Assembly: GCA_029571985.1 (NCBI GenBank)
Contig: JAKQVC010000049.1
Location: forward strand, 52,729 to 116,728
DNA length: 64,000 nt
Origin: Bacteroidota bacterium
Lineage (GTDB): Bacteria > Bacteroidota > Bacteroidia > Chitinophagales > BACL12
Direction of reading: 5' to 3'
This document shows positions 51,021-59,883 of this stretch, in pieces. Made by a program: the position numbers and the translations under genes. Under the pieces are notes generated by a model, which made no database searches, had not been told where the DNA came from, and saw only the letters and a program-made list of their open reading frames with translations. Numbering within the stretch: the stretch's first letter is position 1; the number at the start of each line of letters is the position of its first letter.

Positions 51021-51112
51021 GCAATGCCTGAGCCATCGCGCACGGAAGCTGCCTGCTTTGGAAATTTCCGGCAGAATATGTATGTTTACAAACACCCTTA
51101 ACCTGAACGATT

Positions 51113-51604
51113 ATGCTTCAACAATTACTTCACCTGGCAGAGGAGCATCTGCAAGGCATTGACCGGAATGTGCCGGAGTTGAGAGACTTGGATAGCAAGT
51201 CAATATCGTCCATGACTTCACAAACTGTTGTCAATACAATAATGCAACAGGCGAAGAAGGGTAACACCTTTGCTTTGCGCGAAATGCTCAGCGGTGTGGA
51301 TACAGATGCATCGCATGATGTTATCAAGCAATTACAAGGACCGGTAACTACACAATTGCAGAATAAACTGAATATTTCATCAGAAGGAGCCGGACACCTG
51401 GCAACTATGGCATTGCCTATTATTTTGAATATGCTGAATTCAAAAGTGAAAACGGCACAACATCAGGGAATAAACATTCAGGATGCCCTGGAAGCACTGA
51501 ATGGCAAAGGCGGTGGTATTTTGCAAAGCATAACCGGTTTGCTTGGTGGAAATAACAAAAGCAATAAAACCATCAATTCTATACTGCAAAACCTGATCGG
51601 TTAA
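51113..51604 (+). CDS. DUF937/YidB-like helical protein
   Basis: A 163-residue soluble protein made of helices with Gln/Asn-rich turns and glycine-rich ends ('GKGGGILQSITGLLGG'). The 'ALPIILNMLNSKV' and 'GILQSITGLLGG...INSILQNLI' repeats resemble the DUF937/YidB pattern. The function is unknown. It follows the M1 peptidase by 92 nt and ends flush with the convergent threonine aldolase. Confidence 0.68.
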   Translation: MLQQLLHLAEEHLQGIDRNVPELRDLDSKSISSMTSQTVVNTIMQQAKKGNTFALREMLSGVDTDASHDVIKQLQGPVTTQLQNKLNISSEGAGHLATMALPIILNMLNSKVKTAQHQGINIQDALEALNGKGGGILQSITGLLGGNNKSNKTINSILQNLIG

Positions 51605-52627
51605 TTAACCTCGAAACGCTTGCAATGCCTCCATAATGGGTGCATGCATGTCGGTCGTGATGTCTAAATGCGTAACAAAGCGCACCCAGTTTTCACCTAT
51701 GGCAAAGGCAAGTATACCGTGTTGCGCCAGATGTTGAATAAAGGCTTCATCCGAAATAGGCGCGGCTAATTTGAAGATGATGATATTCGTTTCAACCGGG
51801 AGTATCTCTTCTACATAGGTTAATGTCTGTAACTGTTCTCCAATCTGATGCGCCAGTGCATGATCTTCCGCCAAACGCGCTACATGATGATCCAGTGCAT
51901 ACAAAGCAGCTGCCGCTAAAACACCTGCCTGTCGCATACCACCACCCATCACCTTGCGAATTCGCCTCGCCTGCACCATATGGTCGCGTCGTCCGGTTAA
52001 AATTGACCCTGCAGGACAACCTAATCCCTTACTGAAACATAAAGTAATCGTATCGAATACCGCTCCATAATCATCAGCAGTAACACCGGCAGCAACCATC
52101 GCATTAAAGGCGCGTGAACCATCCATATGCAGGCGCAATTGATGTGCATCGCATACAGCCTTGATAGCGTGTATGTCGGCTAAAGGATAAACACGACCAC
52201 CTCCGCGATTGCAGGTGTTTTCAATATTTACTAAACGGGTAATGGCTTTATGTACATCATCCGGGTTGATGTTTTTGCGCACGTCTTCTGCCGTAAATAC
52301 ACCCCGGTCACCCTCCACATATCGAATCGAACATCCCGAATGAAACGCATAGCCACCTACTTCATAATTGTAAATATGCGCAGTGCGGTCGCAAATAATT
52401 TCATCTAATGGATGCGTATGTAATTTAATGGCAATTTGATTCGACATAGTTGCCGTCGGCGTGAATACGGCAGCCTCTGTGCCAAATAACTGACATATTT
52501 TTTCTTCCAGTGCGCGAATGGCCGGATCCTCGCCAAAAACATCATCACCCACTTGTGCCTGCGCAATGGCTGTGCGCATAGCCTGTGTCGGTTTGGTAAC
52601 GGTGTCGCTGCGTAAATCAATAATCAT
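51605..52627 (-). CDS. ltaE: Low-specificity L-threonine aldolase
   Basis: The start is 52627 (MIIDLRSDTVTKPT, 340 residues): its ATG overlaps the rhomboid stop as ATGA, whereas the ATG at 52651 would add eight non-conserved residues. 'DLRSDTVTKPT', 'GDDVFGEDP', 'EAAVFTPTATMSNQIA', and the PLP lysine in 'CFSKGLGCPAGS' are diagnostic. It splits L-threonine or allo-threonine into glycine and acetaldehyde. It is translationally coupled to the rhomboid gene. Confidence 0.93.
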   Translation of the reverse strand: MIIDLRSDTVTKPTQAMRTAIAQAQVGDDVFGEDPAIRALEEKICQLFGTEAAVFTPTATMSNQIAIKLHTHPLDEIICDRTAHIYNYEVGGYAFHSGCSIRYVEGDRGVFTAEDVRKNINPDDVHKAITRLVNIENTCNRGGGRVYPLADIHAIKAVCDAHQLRLHMDGSRAFNAMVAAGVTADDYGAVFDTITLCFSKGLGCPAGSILTGRRDHMVQARRIRKVMGGGMRQAGVLAAAALYALDHHVARLAEDHALAHQIGEQLQTLTYVEEILPVETNIIIFKLAAPISDEAFIQHLAQHGILAFAIGENWVRFVTHLDITTDMHAPIMEALQAFRG

Positions 52628-53280
52628 AGTGTTTGCTGAATACTTGTCCATAATGAAATAAATAAATCCGGTTTAAACAGGCCCGGAAAAATAAAGCCGA
52701 AAATAGCACCATAAAAATGCGCATCATGGTTAATATGGTCATTCGCCATGCGCGACATATAAGCTGAATAGGCTAAATAAATAATTCCAAAAACAATAGG
52801 TGGTATGCCTACTCCCGGAATAAAAAGTAAACCAATTTCGCCGGTAAAAGGGCCAAATAAAATACAGGCAAATAAAATTGCAGCCACAGCACCACTTGCG
52901 CCTAAACCCAAATAGGTGGCATTGTGTCGTTGCTTGATATAAGTGGGTATATCGGCTACTATCATACCTAAAATATACAGGCCAACATACATTAAATTGG
53001 CATAAGTCCCGAAAAAAGCAGGTAAATAATATTTCTCTAAAACAGTTCCAAAACTATATAATACATACATGTTTACCGCCAGATGCAAAAAATCGGCATG
53101 AATAAATCCACTGGTAATAAATCGATACCATTCACCTCGCGCATGTATGGCATGCGGATAAAACAATGCTGCGCCTCTTATCACGCGATTATTAAACGCC
53201 ATAATGGATGTTATGGCCGTGAGTACGATGATTAATAATGTAATGCTCAATGATTCCATGTCAATGATGATATTGCTCAT
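52624..53280 (-). CDS. Rhomboid-family intramembrane serine protease
   Basis: A 218-residue protein with about six membrane helices. 'WYRFITSGFIHADFLHLAVNMYVLYSFG' carries the conserved His-Asn, the catalytic Ser is in 'GLGASGAV', and the catalytic His is in 'DAHFYGAIFG'. It cleaves membrane proteins within the bilayer. The ATG at 53280 overlaps rlmH by 20 nt; an ATG at 53259 would avoid overlap and is equally possible. It sits between rlmH and threonine aldolase in a three-gene unit. Confidence 0.9.
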   Translation of the reverse strand: MSNIIIDMESLSITLLIIVLTAITSIMAFNNRVIRGAALFYPHAIHARGEWYRFITSGFIHADFLHLAVNMYVLYSFGTVLEKYYLPAFFGTYANLMYVGLYILGMIVADIPTYIKQRHNATYLGLGASGAVAAILFACILFGPFTGEIGLLFIPGVGIPPIVFGIIYLAYSAYMSRMANDHINHDAHFYGAIFGFIFPGLFKPDLFISLWTSIQQTL

Positions 53281-53722
53281 TGTGCAATATGGTGAAAGCC
53301 CGATATAATTGTTCTAAAAAAACCAGTCGCACCAACTGATGCGGCATGGTCATGTCCGACAGTCTGATTTGCTCCTGCGCAGTTGCATAAAGTGTTTTAG
53401 AAAATCCATGCGCACCGCCTAAAATAAATACCAACCGCTTTACATTAGCAAGTTGTTTTTTCTCGATATACTGCGCAAAACCTTTTGAAGTAAACGATTT
53501 TCCCAATTCATCTAACAACACAACGCAATCGCCCGGCAGCAACATTTTAATTACCAGAGCAGCTTCTTTTTCCTGCATCTCTGCTGGCGTTGAGGCCTTA
53601 ATATCAGCAGTTTCTTTCCAGCTAAACGTGGTGTATCTGGCAATGCGACCGGCATACATCGTGCAGGGTTCCTTATACGGCTGTTCCTGTGTTTTGCCTA
53701 CACTGATGAATACAATTTGCAT
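53261..53722 (-). CDS. rlmH: 23S rRNA (pseudouridine1915-N3)-methyltransferase RlmH
   Basis: I use the ATG at 53722 (MQIVFISVGKT, 153 residues), the usual RlmH length; a longer frame starts 39 nt upstream without conserved sequence. 'DCVVLLDELGKSFTSKGFAQYI' and 'FILGGAHGF' are the family blocks, with the SPOUT knot at the C-terminus ('SDMTMPHQLVRLVFLEQLYRAFTI'). It methylates pseudouridine 1915 in helix 69 of 23S rRNA. It heads a minus-strand unit followed by rhomboid and threonine aldolase. Confidence 0.94.
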   Translation of the reverse strand: MQIVFISVGKTQEQPYKEPCTMYAGRIARYTTFSWKETADIKASTPAEMQEKEAALVIKMLLPGDCVVLLDELGKSFTSKGFAQYIEKKQLANVKRLVFILGGAHGFSKTLYATAQEQIRLSDMTMPHQLVRLVFLEQLYRAFTILHNEQYHH

Positions 53723-53821
53723 GTCGTAAAGATAGGCTTCTTCCCTAATTCTTTGGGGCAAGATGTACGTGACGTCAATATTGGATGTCCCGCTTCGTTA
53801 GTTTATATTTACGTCACCAAC

Positions 53822-54175
53822 ATGAATCCGTTAAGTACCGCAACCCTATCCCGCATAAATATCAGCATACTTGCTGCTTTTGGCCTGATTTTATTCAGCT
53901 GCTCACCCAAATTGTATCAACCGCTGCCGGAACAAGCACAATGGGCTTCCAATTTTTCAAACAGCACAGTTTCCGTAATGGATTTGTCTGATGGCAAAAA
54001 TATGTATCCATTGTATTGCACCCCTTGCCACGATTTACATATGCCTGCTGAATACACCATTGCCGAATGGCAAAATATTTATCCTAAAATGGCTGAAAAT
54101 ATTTCACTCGCCGATTCCTCCGAACAAAAAATATATCTCTACCTGCTCGCGGGTGCAAAGGATGCCGGTAAATAG
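53822..54175 (+). CDS. Small c-type cytochrome-like lipoprotein
   Basis: I use the ATG at 53822 (117 residues); frames open earlier overlap rlmH. The signal ends in a lipobox 'ILFSC' (Cys27). A single haem motif is present: 'YCTPCHDLH' (Cys66, Cys69, His70). A possible sixth ligand is the Met in 'YPKMAENIS'. It is very short for a c-type cytochrome domain. It would depend on CcmE-CcmF. The function is probably electron transfer or haem sensing at the outer face of a membrane. Confidence 0.77.
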   Translation: MNPLSTATLSRINISILAAFGLILFSCSPKLYQPLPEQAQWASNFSNSTVSVMDLSDGKNMYPLYCTPCHDLHMPAEYTIAEWQNIYPKMAENISLADSSEQKIYLYLLAGAKDAGK

Positions 54176-54195
54176 GGTAGAAGGCTTCGCCATAA

Positions 54196-54230
54196 AGATG
54201 CGAATAGTCATCTGATATTTTTTTATTTTT
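54196..54230 (+). terminator. Probable intrinsic terminator after the cytochrome lipoprotein
   Basis: AGATG (54196-54200) and CATCT (54209-54213) with an 8-nt loop, then a T-rich tract (54217-54230). Short stem, so only moderate support. Confidence 0.4.
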
Positions 54231-54238
54231 ATCAGGAA

Positions 54239-54586
54239 ATGAAAATCCTCATCACCATACTCGGACTATTAAATGGCGGATATATGTTGCTCGATGGCAT
54301 ATATGTGATGGTGAATGGGAAATACATCGGCCCGCCAAAACCCGGACCTTGGGCATCCCTGTTTTATAAACTGGAAATAGATGTGTTTAAACTGGGCCCG
54401 TTATTTATCGCCTTTGGCTTAGCATGGACAGTATGGCTGCTGCTGTTGTGGACGAATCAACCTTCTGCTTTTCTGGCCGGCATCTGCCTGTGTATATGCA
54501 CCTTATGGTACCTGCCGGTTGGCACCGTGTTTTCCTTAATTATTTTAGGCGTGCTGACCTTTGCGCGAAAACAAACCGGTATTTAA
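54239..54586 (+). CDS. Hypothetical small membrane protein
   Basis: A 115-residue protein with three or four hydrophobic segments (about 1-22, 55-72, 80-95, 97-110), and no known motif. 'GPPKPGPWASLFYKLEIDVFKLGPLF' between the first and second segments is characteristic but unrecognised to me. It begins 8 bp after a T-rich tract. Homologues occur in environmental Bacteroidota as uncharacterised membrane proteins. Confidence 0.68.
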   Translation: MKILITILGLLNGGYMLLDGIYVMVNGKYIGPPKPGPWASLFYKLEIDVFKLGPLFIAFGLAWTVWLLLLWTNQPSAFLAGICLCICTLWYLPVGTVFSLIILGVLTFARKQTGI

Positions 54587-54604
54587 TAATTTCCTTTTTC
54601 TGCT

Positions 54605-55153
54605 TTAATTATTTCCTGCCCAAATACTGCTTGCAATCGTCTGCATAATTTCGGCATTTCTGCTCACCCACGCTTCTGAAGCATGCACGTAAAAAGTTAT
54701 ACGCGTGCTGGGAGTATCATAATAGTAATATCTGTCGCCATCCTGAAAACATAAAATACCCGGATAGCCATTTCCGAAACGAAATTTTTCTGTTTTTTCG
54801 CAAGAGGCTAATTCAAGCTCAGCTGCAACAGGATTGTCTCCGATAAATGTACCATATATACGTAAATCCGTTCCGGCATCACCGGTTACGATAAAGTAAC
54901 CATCGCCGTTGTTGCTTTTATCCTGTACCTGATATTGTTCAGGCACACTGAAAGTAAAACCATATCGCTCGTTGGTAATCGTATGCTGCCCGTTTTCGGC
55001 AGTAAACGCAGGCGTGCTGACATCAGTATCTGCTGGAGCAGTTGCAGTAGTATCGGTCGGTAACGCAGTATCAGTTGATTCTTCCTGTTGATTGCCTGAA
55101 CATCCTGCAAATACCGGAATGAGTATGATCCAATATAACAGCTTCTTTTTCAT
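54605..55153 (-). CDS. Hypothetical lipoprotein
   Basis: A 182-residue protein with lipobox 'PVFAGC' (Cys18), a Thr/Asp/Ala-rich spacer (25-50) and a beta-rich globular domain ('NERYGFTFSVPEQYQVQDK'). The domain resembles small lipid- or solute-binding folds, but no family can be named. It is 3 nt downstream of the signal peptidase gene, so it is co-transcribed. Confidence 0.72.
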   Translation of the reverse strand: MKKKLLYWIILIPVFAGCSGNQQEESTDTALPTDTTATAPADTDVSTPAFTAENGQHTITNERYGFTFSVPEQYQVQDKSNNGDGYFIVTGDAGTDLRIYGTFIGDNPVAAELELASCEKTEKFRFGNGYPGILCFQDGDRYYYYDTPSTRITFYVHASEAWVSRNAEIMQTIASSIWAGNN

Positions 55154-55156
55154 CCA

Positions 55157-56806
55157 TTAAATTAAATGCATCATGCGTTTCCACCTGATACTGCCAAGTC
55201 TTTCAAAAAATGGTTTGGTTGTATCCCAGCTAAACCAGATTAATACAGGCTTACCTACTATATGATCTTCAGGCACATAACCCCAATACCTGGAATCATA
55301 ACTGCGATGACGGTTATCACCCATCATCCAATAATAATTTTGTTTGAATGTGTATTGCGTGAGTGGTTTTCCATCTATAAATGGATTGCCTGATTTATCA
55401 AATGTGACATCATTGTGCTCGTAAGCTTCAATAATGCGTTTATAGTGGTAATATGATTCTTTTGTAATAGCAACGGTTGCGCCTTTCTTAGGTATATAAA
55501 TGGGACTGAAATCATCTATGCTATTTAAAGCAATGTGCGGATTGTTCGGAAATATATCCAACGAGCCATACCGAACACGATCGTAATGATTCAGCGATAT
55601 GCGTTCAATACTGCGATTTGCTTTTAAAGTTTTGGCCTGATCGGTCGACATATTAGCGATGATCATTACATTACTGCCAACCATGGTGGTTTGTTCGAAA
55701 TCCATCGAATTTAAATCCATGTTTAACAATACTTCTGTAGCCGCTATTTGAGAGATGTTTTCTTTAAAAAGTACCGTGTAGGATTTTTGCTGATCCGGTG
55801 CAACATAAGCTGCTTTACCATTTACATATAAAATACCATCTGTAATATATAAGCTATCACCCGGCAACGCTACACATCGTTTGATATAATTGTCGCGCTT
55901 ATCAATTGGCCGATATTCCAATAAATCCTGCTCACGCATCGAAGACTTAACAGCTTCAATATAATATTCAATCGACCTTTCTGTTTTTTGAAAAGGCTGG
56001 CCTGATTTGGCATTATTTAAATCGAAAGCATGCGCATTTTTTTTCAGCTCCAGTGCTTTCATGGTTGCAGCACTATAATAACTGTTTGCCGCTAATGGCA
56101 GATAAACCGTATCGCCAGCAGGAAAATTAAACACAATTTTTGCATCGCGCTGAATGGATTCCATGCCTTTAAATCGCATGTAAGGTAATTGCACTGCGTC
56201 TGTATAGGCTTTTGTTTTTAAAACGGGCAGGGTTTGATGTGCAAATGGAAATGCCAATGGTGTAATTGGAAATCTTGCACCATAATGGAATTTACTCACA
56301 AACAAAAAATCACCCGCCTTTAAGGTGCTCTCCATGGATGTAGTCGGAATCGTATACGCTTCGAAAAAGAATGTTCTGATCAGTGTTGCCGCAACCACTG
56401 CAAAGGCAATGGCATCAGCCCATTCGCGACTCGCTTTTTTCGGAGTTACCTGTTTGTGAACGCCGATATATCGAATATCACTGTCAAACCCCAATTTCGG
56501 AAAATAGAAATAAGGCACCATCATCGAGGCTACATATGCCCAGAATGAATCTTTACCAAATGCTTTTGATAGCTCATTTGCCACTAATAACCAAACAACC
56601 ACATTTAATACGGGAATCAATAACATGATAAACCAGGAAATACTCTTTCCGGTGATTTTCGTGCAAATCCACGCATTGTAAACGGGAACCAATGCCTTCC
56701 AACCGGCAACACCTGCCTTCTCAAACATGGCATACAGTCCTACAAATGTACCTACAATCGTAATGATAAAAAATGCCCAGTATCCAACAGGAATGATGCT
56801 TTCCAT
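55157..56806 (-). CDS. lepB: Signal peptidase I with N-terminal membrane extension
   Basis: A 549-residue protein, far longer than E. coli LepB (324). Residues 1-100 contain three hydrophobic segments and 'GWKALVPVYNAW', a DUF5684-like pattern. The protease follows: helix 'ADAIAFAVVAATLIRTFFFEAYTIP', nucleophile Ser157 in 'PTTSMEST', catalytic Lys309 in 'YIKRCVALPGD', and 'MMGDNRHRSYDSRYWG' near the end. A long insertion (about 320-500) is typical of Bacteroidota SipS-like enzymes. It removes signal peptides at the periplasmic face. It has its own promoter and is followed by the lipoprotein gene. Confidence 0.92.
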   Translation of the reverse strand: MESIIPVGYWAFFIITIVGTFVGLYAMFEKAGVAGWKALVPVYNAWICTKITGKSISWFIMLLIPVLNVVVWLLVANELSKAFGKDSFWAYVASMMVPYFYFPKLGFDSDIRYIGVHKQVTPKKASREWADAIAFAVVAATLIRTFFFEAYTIPTTSMESTLKAGDFLFVSKFHYGARFPITPLAFPFAHQTLPVLKTKAYTDAVQLPYMRFKGMESIQRDAKIVFNFPAGDTVYLPLAANSYYSAATMKALELKKNAHAFDLNNAKSGQPFQKTERSIEYYIEAVKSSMREQDLLEYRPIDKRDNYIKRCVALPGDSLYITDGILYVNGKAAYVAPDQQKSYTVLFKENISQIAATEVLLNMDLNSMDFEQTTMVGSNVMIIANMSTDQAKTLKANRSIERISLNHYDRVRYGSLDIFPNNPHIALNSIDDFSPIYIPKKGATVAITKESYYHYKRIIEAYEHNDVTFDKSGNPFIDGKPLTQYTFKQNYYWMMGDNRHRSYDSRYWGYVPEDHIVGKPVLIWFSWDTTKPFFERLGSIRWKRMMHLI

Positions 56807-56844
56807 GAATGTTTTTTTCTGTAAAGAAATGATTAGCGCCGCTG

Positions 56845-56852
56845 CAAAGCTA
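56845..56852 (-). promoter_or_regulatory. -7 element of the lepB gene
   Basis: On the minus strand TAGCTTTG, perfect TAnnTTTG. Leader of about 32 nt. No clear -33 element. Confidence 0.45.
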
Positions 56853-56907
56853 TATGTTTTCGATGAATGCCTGTTTTAATGCGATGAACAGCGAAAAAGC
56901 AACCTGT

Positions 56908-58374
56908 TCAGTTCTGCATACGCTCTGGTTGCCGGTGATAGAGCGTGGTAATAACAGGATAAGATTCCCATTGCTGAACCACAGTAAATTGTTTCTGTAA
57001 TGCAGATGTTAACTCGAAATCTATCATATTCATCACATTGCTGTATAAAACCCACTCAGCTTCATGGATATTATCATGTGTGAGTGTTCGACATGCAGTG
57101 GTATCGCCAATTAAATTTGTCTGATAGTAGGATTTTGTTTCCGGAAATGCGGTATACAATTCGGCACGCGAAAGCTGGTGGTTTTCTAAATAAACCTGTG
57201 CTTCTTTGCGGTGGGCAAAATAACCGAGATGGGCCAGACTGCCATCACCCCAACTATATTCAAATAACGACCTGCGCATTTGGGGATAGGCATAAAAGTG
57301 ACAGCTAACCATCCACACGCAAATAAGGGCAGGTAAAACCATAGCGCGTCGGCCTGCAGTTTGAATGCGCTTGCTAAACACAGTGGCAGAAGCAATCAGA
57401 ATGGCAAGATGAACAGGTAATATATACCGGATAACAATAGGACCTCTGAAAGGCAACACAAAAAATGCAAGGGCAATGCCCCCGCAGATAATAAACGCAT
57501 CAAGACGCGTTACTTCTTTTCGGCGGAGCCTGCCAACCAGCGAACCTGACCAAACAATTACAGGTATCAGCATGCCAAACTCAACCAACCTGAGTGTACC
57601 TTCAAACAGTTTTCCTGCTGCTAAAACAGGGGTGTTAAACGATCGGTGGTTTGCCCAATTATTCGGTTCGGGTAACAACCACCATCCGGTTGCGGCATTA
57701 TGCGCCACATAATAGACTAAAACCGGCACGAGCGCTGAAGCCCATAAACCAACCACTTGTAAACGTGCGCGGACAGACTTTTCATAATACAGCGCGTGCA
57801 ATCCGGTGGCCATTATCCAAATCCATCCGCGCATACTCAGTAAAGGCATTACTGCTAAACCCAGAATGAGCAACCAGGATGGCGTGTCTGGCCTTCTGTT
57901 CACCACATATAATACCAGCGCAACCAGCAATACATCGCAGCCCATACCGGCCACCTGTGCCCAGAGTACAGGAAAACACAACACAAATAACATGGCCGTT
58001 ACACCTCCTGTGGGCGCAAACTGCTGTTTTATCAGCCTGTAAACCTGCACGAGCAAAAACAACAGGCAAAAGAAACTAACGACATGCACCGCCGCCAGCG
58101 ATTTGCCAACTAAGCTCCATATCATGGCAATAAGGAGAGGGTAGAGTGGTGGATGACCGGTTTCCAGTTCTGCTGGTAAAAAGAGAGAGCTAAAGCCGGA
58201 ATCGTAGTAATACTGGGCTGGACTGCTGACCAAAGTGGCCTGGTCGCCATAGAAAGGCAGCTTCAGCAGAATCAGGGTAAATAACATGCTGAAAAGCACT
58301 GCCGCACGCATCATCGTGGATAACGTAAAAAGTTGTGCAATTTTTGCGGGTTGCTGAACGTCTTTCTCAGGCAT
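56908..58374 (-). CDS. GT39/ArnT-like membrane glycosyltransferase
   Basis: A 488-residue protein with 9-11 hydrophobic segments. 'ETGHPPLYPLLIAMIWSLVG' in the first periplasmic loop is the dolichyl/undecaprenyl-phosphate mannosyltransferase pattern (ExxHPP...P), seen in GT39 and PMT_2 families. It would use a lipid-linked sugar donor to glycosylate lipid or protein at the periplasmic face. The rest diverges, so acceptor and donor are unknown. It is divergent from miaB. Confidence 0.83.
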   Translation of the reverse strand: MPEKDVQQPAKIAQLFTLSTMMRAAVLFSMLFTLILLKLPFYGDQATLVSSPAQYYYDSGFSSLFLPAELETGHPPLYPLLIAMIWSLVGKSLAAVHVVSFFCLLFLLVQVYRLIKQQFAPTGGVTAMLFVLCFPVLWAQVAGMGCDVLLVALVLYVVNRRPDTPSWLLILGLAVMPLLSMRGWIWIMATGLHALYYEKSVRARLQVVGLWASALVPVLVYYVAHNAATGWWLLPEPNNWANHRSFNTPVLAAGKLFEGTLRLVEFGMLIPVIVWSGSLVGRLRRKEVTRLDAFIICGGIALAFFVLPFRGPIVIRYILPVHLAILIASATVFSKRIQTAGRRAMVLPALICVWMVSCHFYAYPQMRRSLFEYSWGDGSLAHLGYFAHRKEAQVYLENHQLSRAELYTAFPETKSYYQTNLIGDTTACRTLTHDNIHEAEWVLYSNVMNMIDFELTSALQKQFTVVQQWESYPVITTLYHRQPERMQN

Positions 58375-58413
58375 ATTGTATTAGGAAATGTGACAAGATG
58401 TCAGTATTTTCCG

Positions 58414-58421
58414 TAAATTTG
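58414..58421 (+). promoter_or_regulatory. -7 element of the miaB operon
   Basis: TAAATTTG, perfect TAnnTTTG, 19 bp before the ATG at 58441. Leader of about 14 nt. Confidence 0.5.
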
Positions 58422-58440
58422 CATCAAACTTAAGCAGAAA

Positions 58441-59877
58441 ATGTACGATAACAATCCTACCCTTGAGGGTATGGACCATAAAATACTCGAAGAGGCCCGT
58501 CAGGGTGAGGTTTTTGCCTCTGCTTTGCCCGGTGAAGGCTTTACTGGAAAGCGCTTCTATATCGAAAGCTATGGCTGCCAGATGAACTTTTCTGATTCAG
58601 AAATTGTGGCTTCCATCCTGCATGAGCAAGGGTTCGGCTTAACCCGCGATTACAACGAAGCTGATCTGATCCTGCTCAATACCTGTGCCATCAGGGATAA
58701 CGCCGAACAGCGTGTCCGCAATCGCCTCAAAGAACTACGTGCAGTTAAAAAACGGAAGCCGGATGCTTTGATCGGGATGCTGGGCTGCATGGCAGAACGC
58801 CTCAAAGCGGATTTGCTGGAAGAAGAAAAATTGGTGGATATCGTATGTGGACCAGACGCTTACCGCGACCTGCCAAAATTGGTGCAAACAGCGGATGACG
58901 GCTCAAAAGCGGTTAATGTATTGTTGAGCAGAGAGGAAACGTATAGCGATATCAGTCCCTTGCGACTGGATGCGAATGGCGTGAGCGCCTTTGTGTCCAT
59001 TATGCGCGGTTGTGATAATATGTGCTCCTTCTGCGTAGTGCCCTTTACACGCGGTCGCGAACGCAGCAGAAACGCCTTTTCTATCGTGGCGGAATGCCGT
59101 GAACTCTTTGAAAATGGTTACCGGGAAGTAACCTTATTAGGTCAAAATGTCGATTCCTATAAATGGGAAAACCCTGAAACGCAGACTGTAGTTAGCTTTG
59201 CACAGTTGCTGGCCATGGTTGCCGATGTGCATCCTTTACTCCGCGTGCGGTTTTCTACCTCACATCCCAAAGATATCACAGATGAGGTTTTGCATACCAT
59301 GGCTGCGTATGAAAACATCTGTAATTATGTTCACCTGCCTGTCCAGTCTGGTAATTCGCGCATCCTCGATTTGATGAATCGCACCTACGACCGCGAATGG
59401 TATCTGGAACGCGTTGAGGCTATCCGACGTATTGTGCCGGATTGCGGATTGTCTACGGATGTCATCACGGGCTTCTGCTCTGAAACGGAAGAAGAACACG
59501 CCGATACCCTCAGTCTGATGGAACAGGTGCAATATGATATGGCTTATATGTTTTTCTATAGCGAACGTCCCGGCACGCTCGCAGCCAGAAAATATGCGGA
59601 TGATATTCCACATGAAACGAAAATCAGGCGACTAAACGAAATCATTTCTCTGCAAACAAAACACGCACAATTGCGGAATCAACTAGATATCGGTAAAGTG
59701 TTTAAAGTGCTGGTAGAAAAGCCTTCTAAGCGCTCCGCTGATGACATGTGTGGCAGAAATGATCAAAATAAAATGATTGTATTCCCGGGTAAAGGAACCC
59801 AGGCGGGGCAATATGTTCACGTAAAAGTACATCAGGCAACTTCAGCTACTTTAATTGGCGAAATTGTCGACTTGTAA
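58441..59877 (+). CDS. miaB: tRNA-2-methylthio-N6-isopentenyladenosine synthase MiaB
   Basis: A 478-residue radical-SAM methylthiotransferase. The UPF0004 domain has '[12 protein letters not shown]', '[14 protein letters not shown]' and 'LGCMAER', the radical SAM motif is '[13 protein letters not shown]' (CxxxCxxC), and the C-terminal TRAM domain ends '[15 protein letters not shown]'. It adds the ms2 group at A37 of tRNAs. It is the first gene of a plus-strand run to secG; the next gene starts 6 nt later. Confidence 0.96.
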   Translation: MYDNNPTLEGMDHKILEEARQGEVFASALPGEGFTGKRFYIESYGCQMNFSDSEIVASILHEQGFGLTRDYNEADLILLNTCAIRDNAEQRVRNRLKELRAVKKRKPDALIGMLGCMAERLKADLLEEEKLVDIVCGPDAYRDLPKLVQTADDGSKAVNVLLSREETYSDISPLRLDANGVSAFVSIMRGCDNMCSFCVVPFTRGRERSRNAFSIVAECRELFENGYREVTLLGQNVDSYKWENPETQTVVSFAQLLAMVADVHPLLRVRFSTSHPKDITDEVLHTMAAYENICNYVHLPVQSGNSRILDLMNRTYDREWYLERVEAIRRIVPDCGLSTDVITGFCSETEEEHADTLSLMEQVQYDMAYMFFYSERPGTLAARKYADDIPHETKIRRLNEIISLQTKHAQLRNQLDIGKVFKVLVEKPSKRSADDMCGRNDQNKMIVFPGKGTQAGQYVHVKVHQATSATLIGEIVDL

Positions 59878-59883
59878 ATACCA

